From Paludibacter sp. (GTDB lineage Bacteria > Bacteroidota > Bacteroidia > Bacteroidales > Paludibacteraceae), in NCBI GenBank assembly GCA_028690665.1, contig JAQVAV010000001.1, positions 310,001 through 374,000 of the forward strand: a DNA stretch of 64,000 nt, in the 5' to 3' direction. The notes below the pieces were generated by a model. The model was not told where the DNA came from and made no database searches. It saw only the letters and a program-made list of their open reading frames with translations. Both the position numbers and the translations under genes were made by a program. This document shows, in pieces, positions 1 to 8,734 of this stretch. The stretch's first letter is position 1; every line of letters begins with the position of its first letter.

Positions 1-470
1 AAACTGAATCGGAAAAAGTTGCGTTATTAGAGACTCAGATTGCCCAAAAAGACTCTATCATTGTTCAATTAGACAATACGGTCGAATCAATGAATGAAGA
101 TATTCAGGAACTCAAAACAGATGTAACTGATAAGCAGAAAAAAATTTCGGAACAGGATGAAGCCATTCACACTGCCTGGTATGTCTTCGGTACCCGCAAA
201 GAACTGAAAGAACAAAATATCATCACATCGGGCGGATTATTCGGAGGATCAAAGGTTTTGCAAAGCGATTTCAACAAAAATTACTTTGTAAGAATTGATG
301 CCCGTAAAACTAAATCTATTCCATTGTATTCAACAAGAGCTAAAATATTAACTACACATCCTAAATCATCCTATACTCTTGAAAAAGAGAACGGAAATTA
401 TGTGTTACTAATCGTTGATACAAAAGAATTCTGGAGCGTAAGCAAATATCTGGTTATAGAGGTAGATTAA
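1..470 (+). CDS. Coiled-coil surface/periplasmic protein, 3' part (5' end outside window)
   Basis: The frame is open from base 3 to the TAA at 468-470, so the gene begins before the window; an internal ATG at 90 is unlikely to be the start because the open frame upstream continues the same heptad-like pattern. The visible part has about 45 residues rich in E, K, Q and D (coiled-coil-like), then a compact 100-residue domain starting near AWYVFGTRKELKEQ. This resembles, from memory, the C-terminal half of the Bacteroides 'Cbp1-type collagen-binding adhesin' family, usually a coiled-coil lipoprotein. The N-terminus that would show a lipobox is missing, so localisation is inference. A strong terminator follows at 501. 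Confidence 0.6.
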   Translation, partial: TESEKVALLETQIAQKDSIIVQLDNTVESMNEDIQELKTDVTDKQKKISEQDEAIHTAWYVFGTRKELKEQNIITSGGLFGGSKVLQSDFNKNYFVRIDARKTKSIPLYSTRAKILTTHPKSSYTLEKENGNYVLLIVDTKEFWSVSKYLVIEVD

Positions 471-500
471 ACAACCTACCGATATATAAAGTTTATCATC

Positions 501-539
501 AATGCGTTTCTAAAATATAATCCGGGAACGCATTTTTTT
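501..539 (+). terminator. Rho-independent terminator
   Basis: Stem AATGCGTT (501-508) pairs with AACGCATT (527-534) around an A/T-rich loop and runs into a T tract. It ends the coiled-coil gene just before the next start at 555. Confidence 0.75.
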
Positions 540-554
540 ATTTTACATTTCCAC

Positions 555-1259
555 ATGAAGAAAAAAACATACCAATACGTATTTCTAGACTTAGACGACA
601 CCATCTGGGATTTTCATGCCAATGCCAAATTATCCCTGCAGGATGTTTTTGAATACAGAAAATTATACAACTATTTTCAGAATTTTGAAGAATTTTTCAG
701 TATCTACGAAAAAAAGAACACCGAACTTTGGGAAAGTTATGGCAAAGGAGAAGTAACCAAGGACTTTTTAATGGCCGAAAGATTCCGGTATCCTTTAGCA
801 AAAATGGGGCTAAATGACCTGACACTTGCAGAAGAAATCGGAATTCAGTATCTTGACATATTACCTACAAAAAAAACTTTAGTTCCTCATGCGAAAGAAG
901 TTTTGGATTATCTATCAAATAAATATCCACTGTCTATTATTTCAAACGGATTTGTTGAAGTACAGCATAAAAAACTCAACAGCTCTGGTATTAGGCATTA
1001 TTTCAAACACATTATTTTATCCGAAGAAGCAAAAGCGCTAAAACCGGACAAACGTATTTTCGAATACACTATGCAATTAAACGGAGCTACAAGACAAAAT
1101 TCAATCATGATAGGAGATAATTACGAAGCTGATATAAAAGGGGCTATCAACGCAGGAATTGATCAGATATATTTTCCACCTCATCCGATTAAAAAAAGCG
1201 CATGTCCACCATGCACTTTTCATATCAACAACCTAAAAGAAGTTTTTGATATTTTGTAA
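555..1259 (+). CDS. YjjG-type HAD noncanonical pyrimidine nucleotidase
   Basis: A 234-residue haloacid-dehalogenase phosphatase. Motif I is FLDLDDTIWDF near residue 10 (nucleophile and acid/base Asp). Motif II is the Ser in ISNGF, motif III the Lys in ALKPDKRIFEY, motif IV GDNYEADIKGA. The DDTIWDF form and the length match the YjjG/YfnB subfamily, which dephosphorylates noncanonical pyrimidine 5'-nucleotides and so cleans the nucleotide pool; this role is family knowledge. The helical cap between motifs I and II fits subclass I. It has its own terminator upstream and is convergent with the next gene, so it is probably monocistronic. ATG at 555 is the only good start. Confidence 0.85.
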   Translation: MKKKTYQYVFLDLDDTIWDFHANAKLSLQDVFEYRKLYNYFQNFEEFFSIYEKKNTELWESYGKGEVTKDFLMAERFRYPLAKMGLNDLTLAEEIGIQYLDILPTKKTLVPHAKEVLDYLSNKYPLSIISNGFVEVQHKKLNSSGIRHYFKHIILSEEAKALKPDKRIFEYTMQLNGATRQNSIMIGDNYEADIKGAINAGIDQIYFPPHPIKKSACPPCTFHINNLKEVFDIL

Positions 1260-1285
1260 GTCAGTACCGTAAGTTAGTAAGTTAC

Positions 1286-1335
1286 CTCGTTATGCCCCGA
1301 AAAGTTTAAGACTTCGCTTCCCAGGGCATAACGAG
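1286..1335. terminator. 12-bp perfect inverted repeat between convergent genes
   Basis: CTCGTTATGCCC (1286-1297) is perfectly complementary to GGGCATAACGAG (1324-1335), with a 26-nt spacer that itself can pair weakly. It lies between two convergent genes, so a bidirectional terminator is the simplest reading, but there is no clear T tract on either side. Confidence 0.45.
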
Positions 1336-1508
1336 AACCTGATAAGTATTCCTACTTAAAAAATTCTTCGACAGAATACCTATGAGTGTGTTTACATAAT
1401 CAACCCATTCATTTATCTGCACATGTAAACGTTAACCAACAAATAATATTTTATCTTTCTCAGACTCTTTTTTAATTCATCTCAAGCATCTTATATATTA
1501 GCTTGATA

Positions 1509-3710
1509 TTAATATTGAAGTGATACATGAATTCCTTCCGGACTATTTTCAAAAGCCAAAAGACATGTTTTGCTTTTCGAATCCCAATTGTTGCTCACAG
1601 GCTTCAACTCGTTTCCATTACTGTCTTTTACTGTAATATTCTTCGGTTCGGCCGGTAAAAGAATTCTCACGACATTCATTGTGTTCACAGGGCTTTTTAC
1701 AACAAAAGAATATTCACCACTTGATTTTATCTCATTATAAACACGGGCAGCCGTTGCCAATACTTGAGGTTCTTTTTTATGCTCGATTCTATTAATATCA
1801 AACAAAAAAGCCTGTGAACCTGGCATCACTATTTTTTCAGTCAATACCGGCAATTCCGGATCGAACAAATCCACGAACAAGCCCCTGATTTTGTAAGGCT
1901 CATTACTTACGCTTTCGTCCAAAACGGATATAAGATCAAAATTGCCACGTTGTAAAAAGAAATTATTTTTAAAAATAAGTTTTCCTGCTTTGGCATTTTC
2001 TTCATACAATTTTTTCACCTCACTTACAAAACCTGTATCTCCATTTTCAGTGAGCACATACTCTTTAGGATCATGCCTGAAAACATACAATGTACCTTTT
2101 CCATAATGATATTCTCCTTCTGTCGGATGAGCAGCAATATTCATTTTTCCAAAAAGATGGTCAGCCGGAGCTGCATATTTATTAGCTCCGGTATTCCACC
2201 ATTCCTGTACAGTTTGATATGGATCATCATCCCGAGCGCTGTAAACTATAATTCCTCCGTTTTTTACCCATTCGGACAAATAGTGGTGGGCTTCCGGAGA
2301 AAGAGGTTTCATATTGGAATAAGTCATCAACAATACCTTCGTATCTTTCAATATTTCTGATAACGAAAGATTTTCAAAATGCACCGTTTTCACAGGAATC
2401 CCTCTTTTCAGAAAAGGTAGTGCCTGACCATAGAAATTAGATAATCGCGGGTCTTCGTAACCGTTGTGTATTGGAAAACGTTGAAACATAAGCGAATTAG
2501 CCAGCAGGACTGAAATTCCGTGTGAACCTGAAACCTGATTCTCAGACAATGGCATAAAATTCAATGCATTAATCATCACCTGCATTTGGGTGGAATAGCG
2601 CTGTGGAATTCTGATTTTCTCGTTACTATTCTTGCTTTTACGGTATAAACCCTCATAAATTCTTTCGGGCCAGGGCATAATCTCATAATTATCAATATTC
2701 GGATAAAGTAACTGAGCTGTGAATGTGGCTTCGTAGTTTTTTTTATAATCTGCCCAATCCTGCGCACGATCTTCAACAGGATCAGTCAGAAAAAACATTT
2801 TCCGTCCGGTAGGTGCCGTCATAGACTCCATGGAACCGTATTCAAGAAAAGCTGTTTCAAACACGCGTTCTTTAGCCAGACCGTTATAATAATTAGGTTC
2901 GCGGGATGTTCCGGTCCACACCTGAGCAATATAGCCATCAACACATTTCATAGATGCCAGACTTGCTTCAGGACTCACAATCATCCATTGAGAATAATTA
3001 ATAAGGGAATGAGTCGGAACATAACAACGAACATTCATTCCTTTAGACTTACCATATTCTTTAGCGAAAGTAAACACTTCCTCCAAAGCACGATAATATA
3101 AATGATACTTTAATTTATTCGAAAGATATGTATTTTCGGGAGATTCATTTTGCGGGCGCCAATCGAAATGGTAATAATCATTCCACTCTCTTTTAAAAGC
3201 ATCGCTATAACCAGCACGGGCCCAAGATTCAGGTTCTTCAAGATAAATGGCATCGATTCCAGCATCAATAACTCTTTTGATATGAGCCTCTTTAATATAT
3301 TTCAGATAGTTTTCGGATGGAACAATATAGGGAACCAGATGGCCGTGCCAGATAGTATCTCCGTTAAACTGCACCTGCCCTTCATCCAAATGCTTTTTTC
3401 CATCCCATTTCCCGGTAAAGTAATCTTTGTATTCACCCCAGGCAATTCCCGTCATAAAATGGGTGGTATAACCTCGCCCACGCCATGAATTAACTCTGTC
3501 TTCAAATCTGTGTTTGATTTGCTTTTCGGAAGGATTCCCTCCCACTCCGTAAACGATAGCTGCATCGCCACGATTATCAATGGTAGGACGCCATGGCTGT
3601 GCTGTCTGAAATACAGTTTTTTCTTTTTTCTGTTCTTTTATCGCCTGACTAAAAACGCCCACTGAGCAAACAGTCAAAAACGATAAAAAAATTACACTCC
3701 GATTTTTCAT
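1509..3710 (-). CDS. Secreted TIM-barrel glycoside-hydrolase-like protein
   Basis: 733 residues with a Sec signal peptide (cleavage likely after VFS, leaving Gln+1). Residues about 40-370 look like a TIM barrel of the GH42/GH14-like superfamily: aromatic-rich, with AIYLEEPESW near residue 157, where the Glu pair sits at a strand end as catalytic acids do. Residues about 400-520 resemble a class I glutamine-amidotransferase-like (beta-galactosidase A4-type) domain, with ISVLLANS, VLLMTYSN and EWVKNGGIIVYSA. The rest is beta-rich (jelly-roll/Ig-like), ending in HVSLQY. I cannot assign a CAZy family. Its position beside a GH76/SusCD locus suggests glycan breakdown, but it faces away from that operon and has its own promoter. 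Confidence 0.6.
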   Translation of the reverse strand: MKNRSVIFLSFLTVCSVGVFSQAIKEQKKEKTVFQTAQPWRPTIDNRGDAAIVYGVGGNPSEKQIKHRFEDRVNSWRGRGYTTHFMTGIAWGEYKDYFTGKWDGKKHLDEGQVQFNGDTIWHGHLVPYIVPSENYLKYIKEAHIKRVIDAGIDAIYLEEPESWARAGYSDAFKREWNDYYHFDWRPQNESPENTYLSNKLKYHLYYRALEEVFTFAKEYGKSKGMNVRCYVPTHSLINYSQWMIVSPEASLASMKCVDGYIAQVWTGTSREPNYYNGLAKERVFETAFLEYGSMESMTAPTGRKMFFLTDPVEDRAQDWADYKKNYEATFTAQLLYPNIDNYEIMPWPERIYEGLYRKSKNSNEKIRIPQRYSTQMQVMINALNFMPLSENQVSGSHGISVLLANSLMFQRFPIHNGYEDPRLSNFYGQALPFLKRGIPVKTVHFENLSLSEILKDTKVLLMTYSNMKPLSPEAHHYLSEWVKNGGIIVYSARDDDPYQTVQEWWNTGANKYAAPADHLFGKMNIAAHPTEGEYHYGKGTLYVFRHDPKEYVLTENGDTGFVSEVKKLYEENAKAGKLIFKNNFFLQRGNFDLISVLDESVSNEPYKIRGLFVDLFDPELPVLTEKIVMPGSQAFLFDINRIEHKKEPQVLATAARVYNEIKSSGEYSFVVKSPVNTMNVVRILLPAEPKNITVKDSNGNELKPVSNNWDSKSKTCLLAFENSPEGIHVSLQY

Positions 3711-3766
3711 GGATATTTACTATTTAAAATTAAAATAAAAACACGTCAAAATGCTTCTATATTTTC

Positions 3767-3774
3767 CAAATGTA
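3767..3774 (-). promoter_or_regulatory. -7 promoter element for the TIM-barrel protein gene
   Basis: CAAATGTA on the plus strand reads TACATTTG on the minus strand, matching the Bacteroidota TAnnTTTG -7 element. It lies 57 nt before the ATG at 3710. No TTTG -33 element is evident at the usual spacing. Confidence 0.4.
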
Positions 3775-3888
3775 AATATGATCCCGGAGGATTATTTTTC
3801 AGGTTATTTTTCGGTTATTTTCAGGACTATTTTATTAAAAAATCATAAAAAACAATTTTAATTGGGCTTTAAGCTCCTATTTAAAAAA

Positions 3889-6474
3889 TCAACTACGCTT
3901 CTTCCCTAATAACAATTCTGGCAGAGACACAGGATACTCTTTGCCCATCATTTTTTTATATTCGCTTACAAACATATAATACCTTTTCTTTACTTCATTG
4001 TTCATTTTCAATTTTGTCAATGTATGAATAATATAGTAAACAGCCTGATCGTTTATAGGATCAATATAAAATAACGCTCCACACAATATAATGGTCATAC
4101 CATAATTCTCATTATTAAAACTCTTTTCAATTTCAACGGACAGGACTGGTTCCAGCCTTTTTTCGACATCTTCTTTAAATACATCAAACTCCGGCAAATC
4201 TATAGATTTCAGAAATTTACCTTGTCTTATTATAGCGACAAACTCATCAATATTCTGTTCTACGATATTCGAGTCTATTATCTCGATACAACGCAAATAA
4301 TCGCAATAGCACAAATCACCGGAAATCACAATTTTAAAAAGTCCCTTGTCATAAACCAGTTCTATCCCATCTAATTCTTTCATTATCTTTCGCAGATGGT
4401 TGATTGTTACTCCCCTCGAATTTTTCACTTTATCTTCAGGTTTATCCGGCCATAGCAATTCACTCAATCGCTGTGACGAAATACCATTTGCAGTACTGTA
4501 TTGAAGTATCGTGAGGAAAGCCTGTTTCAGCCTTGCGCTAAACATATAAGTAATGTCTTTATTTTGTCTATCCTGAACCCGAAAATCACCAAACAAATAT
4601 ATGCTGTTTGGTTTAGGATCTATTTTTTCTATGCTGGCAGCAAGGTTCAGATTACCTCCTTTTATTTCGGGATAAAGAGCTTCTATTTTTTCCTGTAACC
4701 GCATTCTCTTCTTCCTGACAATTACAAAGATAGAGATTATCATAGGGGACAGCAGGAGTATTATAGCTACAATCAGAATCAAAGGACTTCCACTTTTCGG
4801 AGTATCATATAAATTCAATTGTTCATAACTAATCGGAGGAAAAGACAGCGAATAAATTTTGATGGTCGAAGAAATATCATAATTATCGAACTCCTGCGCA
4901 ATGGCAAATAAACAATTTAAATGGGAAGAATAATATATATTAGCTTTAGTCTTAATCTTTTCCGATTTCATAGGAATAGAATCCCCTAAAATCTTATACG
5001 ATCCATCTTTCATCGAAAATCTATATAACTTAAGATATGTTTTTGAAAAATGTTCAGGATAACATAAGGTATAAAAGCAACTATCTCCTCCTATAATCAT
5101 CTGTCTTACAGGAACAAAATTTTCTTTATCCCATGATAATTTCCAGAGTTTTTCGACGTTATTGTTATTCAAATTCACCTTATATAAATCATAAAAATAC
5201 CGGCGTCCAACAATCTGTTCACCTGATTCATTCCCCATTCCGCCAAAAATATAAAGTGCATTATTTTTTTTCTCATAGCCCATCGATGAAAAATAACGGG
5301 GCTTAATTCTGTCACCACTTAATTTCAAAGAATCCCACTTATTTGTAGTGAAATTGTATGAAAACAGACTCTTGCTATATAGCATACGACCGAATCCGCC
5401 AATCCCGCCAAATCCACCGAATCCGCCAAAAATATAATAACGTTTATTTTCTGCATCAAAATAAGCGCTATGATGATGCAACTGCATATATATTGAATCG
5501 TAGCTAAGTACTGTCCAGCGTTTAGAATCCAAATCCAGAACAGCAACATTAGGTCCTTTTTCATGTTTTTCATTGCATACTTCATAAACATAAAGCTTTT
5601 TATTTTCGCTGTCTAAAAAATTTGTTCCTAAAAAAATATCCACAGGACATCTTTCTGGAAAAGCAATAGAAGAAGTATTCCCGGTACGCACATTGTAGAT
5701 TATTAACGAATCCCTGCTAAAAACATATAAATTTTCTGTTTTTTCATCAAAATTGCAACCAGCAATATTGGATGACTTAAGTGTTGCCTTATACGACCAG
5801 TAATAAGCATTATTTATTAACCAAACAGGATGAATAATTTCTCCGAAAGCTTTGCCCTTATCATCATGAGCAATATTTCCCTTACTTTCATTCAACGGAA
5901 AACGATAAACATGATTAAAGTCAGAAATGGTGAGTTGTTTAATTGCAAAGGAAGGCACATCGATCAGATAGTCACTCTTCCCAAAACAAATATCCGGAAC
6001 CCATTTTTTAGGGAGATTAATATGGTCTGCCTGAACTTTGTGGCCATTAATATTTAAAAACAAGGTATGCTTTTGAAAATCAAAATTTATACTGATTCGG
6101 AACCAGTATATTTTCTGCATTTCCGCATTATCTAATTTTACGGTAACAAGGTTCTTTCCACCTTCTTCGTTGAACTTAAACAAAGCATAACTACCTGATA
6201 TATAATACGACAGATTATATGTTTTATTCGCGCTTGCATTTTTAATTCGGACTATATAGCCAAAATGTGCAGGTTCGAGCAGAGAAATATCAAAACTCAC
6301 GTTTAATCTTCCGATAAATTCGGGCGATTTATCTCCGAATACATCATAAGATGTCCGATCATCAATCAACTCTTCGCTTCCTTTAAATCTGAGCCCGTTG
6401 GCAAATACCATAGATGAGCCAAACAATAAATAGTACAGAAATAAAATGCTTATATAACGGGTGGGAAATTTCAT
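3889..6474 (-). CDS. Membrane-spanning LamG/Kelch sensor with SARP-like DNA-binding domain
   Basis: 861 residues. In order: signal peptide (1-25); a LamG/concanavalin-like beta-sandwich (about 27-220); Kelch-type beta-propeller repeats (about 225-555; e.g. YYIFGG, ALYIFGGMG); a single membrane segment (about 560-585, LILIVAIILLLSPMIISIFV) followed by a basic stop-transfer; then a cytoplasmic winged helix (about 628-725; GDFRVQ, RLSELLWPDKPEDK, NHLRKIMKEL) with the SARP/OmpR-C pattern, and a helical tail like the bacterial transcriptional-activation domain. This predicts a one-component regulator: glycan or protein sensed in the periplasm, DNA bound in the cytoplasm. It is divergent from the SusCD operon at 6841 and is the obvious candidate to control it. 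It is neither SusR, a hybrid two-component system nor an anti-sigma factor, the usual regulators of such loci. Confidence 0.7.
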   Translation of the reverse strand: MKFPTRYISILFLYYLLFGSSMVFANGLRFKGSEELIDDRTSYDVFGDKSPEFIGRLNVSFDISLLEPAHFGYIVRIKNASANKTYNLSYYISGSYALFKFNEEGGKNLVTVKLDNAEMQKIYWFRISINFDFQKHTLFLNINGHKVQADHINLPKKWVPDICFGKSDYLIDVPSFAIKQLTISDFNHVYRFPLNESKGNIAHDDKGKAFGEIIHPVWLINNAYYWSYKATLKSSNIAGCNFDEKTENLYVFSRDSLIIYNVRTGNTSSIAFPERCPVDIFLGTNFLDSENKKLYVYEVCNEKHEKGPNVAVLDLDSKRWTVLSYDSIYMQLHHHSAYFDAENKRYYIFGGFGGFGGIGGFGRMLYSKSLFSYNFTTNKWDSLKLSGDRIKPRYFSSMGYEKKNNALYIFGGMGNESGEQIVGRRYFYDLYKVNLNNNNVEKLWKLSWDKENFVPVRQMIIGGDSCFYTLCYPEHFSKTYLKLYRFSMKDGSYKILGDSIPMKSEKIKTKANIYYSSHLNCLFAIAQEFDNYDISSTIKIYSLSFPPISYEQLNLYDTPKSGSPLILIVAIILLLSPMIISIFVIVRKKRMRLQEKIEALYPEIKGGNLNLAASIEKIDPKPNSIYLFGDFRVQDRQNKDITYMFSARLKQAFLTILQYSTANGISSQRLSELLWPDKPEDKVKNSRGVTINHLRKIMKELDGIELVYDKGLFKIVISGDLCYCDYLRCIEIIDSNIVEQNIDEFVAIIRQGKFLKSIDLPEFDVFKEDVEKRLEPVLSVEIEKSFNNENYGMTIILCGALFYIDPINDQAVYYIIHTLTKLKMNNEVKKRYYMFVSEYKKMMGKEYPVSLPELLLGKKRS
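5392..5427 (-). repeat. Four in-frame 9-bp repeats encoding Gly-Gly-Phe/Ile
   Basis: On the coding (minus) strand four 9-bp units read GGC-GGA-TTC, GGT-GGA-TTT, GGC-GGG-ATT, GGC-GGA-TTC, giving GGFGGFGGIGGF in a Kelch blade. Copy-number change would lengthen the loop without a frameshift. Confidence 0.7.
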
Positions 6475-6840
6475 ATCTCAAAGAAAAACTTTTTTTGCCA
6501 ATTACAAAAATAATGAATAAAAAGAATAGAACGATTTTAAAACAACAAAAAATATATTCTAACAAATTCAGGCAAAATAGTTCAATTTAAAACGGCCAAT
6601 AATTTAACAACAAGATTACCTAACCAAAGTACATTTAATCAAAAAAAGAGAGATTAACGATTTATTTTTGATAATAACCCCTTTTTAACCCATTAATTAA
6701 TCATTAACTCTGACATTTGATTAAAAATTACTAATTCATGTAATTCCAATTATTATAAAGACCTAATTTTTAGAAGAGGCCATTAAAATCATTTAATGAT
6801 AAAAAGTACATTATAAGAACTCTTAAATTTAAAACTACTT
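6475..6840. promoter_or_regulatory. Divergent intergenic region between regulator and glycan operon
   Basis: 366 bp, very A/T-rich, no gene seen. Minus strand: CAAAAATA at 6505-6512 reads TATTTTTG, a -7 match 31 nt before the regulator's ATG. Plus strand: TATTTTTG at 6663-6670 is a -7 match, leaving a long leader of about 165 nt before the operon's first ATG at 6841. Neither has a TTTG at -33 spacing, which would fit activator-dependent promoters. The operator of the divergent regulator should lie here; I could not recognise one by eye. Confidence 0.4.
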
Positions 6841-8646
6841 ATGAAACAACAAGGATTTTTGCGATTATTTTTAATTGCTGCAGTTTTAGGAACTTTTGTG
6901 TTCATCACAGGGTCCTGTAGTAAAGATGATGTGGAAACCAATTTTGGAACAGTTACTGGGATTGTTTCGGATGAACTTGGTATGCCTGTTACCGGTGCCA
7001 GTGTCACAATTTCAGGTATTGACAGTACAGCAACTACAGATTCAGAAGGTCAATATACTATCAACAATGTTTCTATAGAAGCTCACAGTATAAAATTTGC
7101 CAAAGATGGTTATCAAGCGGCCAGTACAACTATCACAACAAGTAAATTCAATGACGAAAAGATAGCAACTATCAACATCGCTCTTGTATCTGCCCCGGCA
7201 AAAATAACAGGAACCGTTATTGATGCCAGAAACAACGATGCTCCTTTGGCCGGAGTAAAAGTAAGCGTCAACGACAATGACACGGCTGTCAGTGATGCTG
7301 AAGGTAAATATGAAATAAAAAATCTCCCTGTTGCAGATTATACTGTAACTTTCAGCAAAACAGACTACGCAATAATTACCAGAAATGTAAGCCAAGACAA
7401 TTTTACAGACAATGTTGTAACATTGGATGTAAGAATGGGGGGCACTGAATTATTGCCAGGACTTATTGTTGAAGATCTGCAAAATGCCGACAAATGGTAT
7501 TATAACGAATATCGTGGAGGTAGAAACAGTGATGCTTATCCACACTGGGATTGGTCTACCGATTATATGTGTACCCTTGATTTCAAGGGAGCCTGGGAAG
7601 AACAGAATGAAGGAACAACTCTTCAAATTCAGAACTCTGGAAACGACCAAAACAACCCGGCAGATCTTGATAATTTCGACTCATTTGTGTACGGAAGCAA
7701 AGAAATTACAGCTGATAACGACATTCTTTCGTTGAGAATACGTACACACGAAGCAGATGATGCATCTCCTGCTTATTTTGGAGTACAAGTGATTGACCTT
7801 TCAGATGCTAATCCAACAGCAGTAAAAATTGGAGAAACCAAAACTTATGGATCTTCGGATTATGCAGACTTTGATTTTGACCTTAGTGCATACGTAGGTA
7901 AAGAAATTATTATTGCTATTGGTATTTATCGAGCCGAAACAGGTGATTACTGGAAACAGCTTGTTCTCCGTGCAATTCGTTTTGCCAGCACAAAAGTAGA
8001 GGGAACTGACTGGTTGCCGGGAACAGAGGTTGCAAGCAACTGGCATTTAACTCAGGAGATGGTACGCTCAACCATGATACAAAGCAAAAAATCATTTACA
8101 GGCATTAGCCCCGTTAGTGGCAGCCGGGATGACTATCAGGATGCATACCGCTCATGGAGAACCGTAAATTTCATTGCCAATGAGTGGAGTTTCGTTCCTC
8201 TGAACAAAGACCCCGAAGTATTTCCATCAGAAGGTTATCTGATCAAAACGAGGGGAGAAACTGCGGTTGACACACAGACTCCAGAATCATATCTGTATGC
8301 AAAATTTGCAATCGCTTCCGGTAATAATCAATTGACTTTGAAAATAAGAACTTTTGGCAGCAATTACACCTTCTTTAAATTAACGGTAGTAAAAGAAGAT
8401 GGCACGGTGACCAATATTAATCCGTCTTCCAATACTGCACTGGAGGCATCTGCTGCTGCCGATGGATGCTGGAAACTTATACACGATGGAGGAAGTGCTG
8501 CTGACCCCGACAGTTATGCCACTTTCGTATACGATCTTTCCCAATTCAATGGAGAAAATGTTGTTGTTGTACTTGGCGTGTACAAAGGAGAATCAACAAA
8601 TACAGACGAAAATAAACTTGCAATTTACAGTATCAATCTAGACTAA
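6841..8646 (+). CDS. Surface lipoprotein with two regulatory-like domains and duplicated beta-sandwich module
   Basis: 601 residues, first gene of the glycan operon. Lipobox ITGSC with Cys26, followed by SKDD, which fits the Bacteroidota lipoprotein surface-export signal. Two carboxypeptidase-regulatory-like beta-sandwiches (about 36-115 and 118-200; GTVTGIVSDELGMPVTGASV and GTVIDARNNDAPLAGVKV) are followed by two diverged copies of one module (about 203-390 and 391-601). The copies align at DAYPHWDW/DAYRSWRT, ILSLRIRT/LTLKIRT and FDLSAYVGKEIIIAIGIYR/YDLSQFNGENVVVVLGVYK. The modules look like jelly-roll, carbohydrate-binding-type domains, but I do not recognise the family. The next gene encodes a close paralogue of the module pair. 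Confidence 0.65.
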   Translation: MKQQGFLRLFLIAAVLGTFVFITGSCSKDDVETNFGTVTGIVSDELGMPVTGASVTISGIDSTATTDSEGQYTINNVSIEAHSIKFAKDGYQAASTTITTSKFNDEKIATINIALVSAPAKITGTVIDARNNDAPLAGVKVSVNDNDTAVSDAEGKYEIKNLPVADYTVTFSKTDYAIITRNVSQDNFTDNVVTLDVRMGGTELLPGLIVEDLQNADKWYYNEYRGGRNSDAYPHWDWSTDYMCTLDFKGAWEEQNEGTTLQIQNSGNDQNNPADLDNFDSFVYGSKEITADNDILSLRIRTHEADDASPAYFGVQVIDLSDANPTAVKIGETKTYGSSDYADFDFDLSAYVGKEIIIAIGIYRAETGDYWKQLVLRAIRFASTKVEGTDWLPGTEVASNWHLTQEMVRSTMIQSKKSFTGISPVSGSRDDYQDAYRSWRTVNFIANEWSFVPLNKDPEVFPSEGYLIKTRGETAVDTQTPESYLYAKFAIASGNNQLTLKIRTFGSNYTFFKLTVVKEDGTVTNINPSSNTALEASAAADGCWKLIHDGGSAADPDSYATFVYDLSQFNGENVVVVLGVYKGESTNTDENKLAIYSINLD

Positions 8647-8658
8647 AAATTAAACTCT

Positions 8659-8695
8659 TCTTTGTATACGATGCTAATAACACTGTATACAAAGA
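8659..8695 (+). repeat. Intergenic hairpin (attenuator or mRNA-processing candidate)
   Basis: TCTTTGTATAC (8659-8669) pairs perfectly with GTATACAAAGA (8685-8695), loop 15 nt. There is no long T tract downstream, so partial termination or transcript stabilisation is more likely than full termination. Confidence 0.5.
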
Positions 8696-8734
8696 GGCTT
8701 TACCTTAAACACAAACACATAAATTTAATGCTTT

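Noticed and set aside
1286..1335. Inverted repeat as the end of a transposon or miniature element
   Set aside because: Single copy in the window, no target duplication and no transposase; a terminator between convergent genes is simpler.
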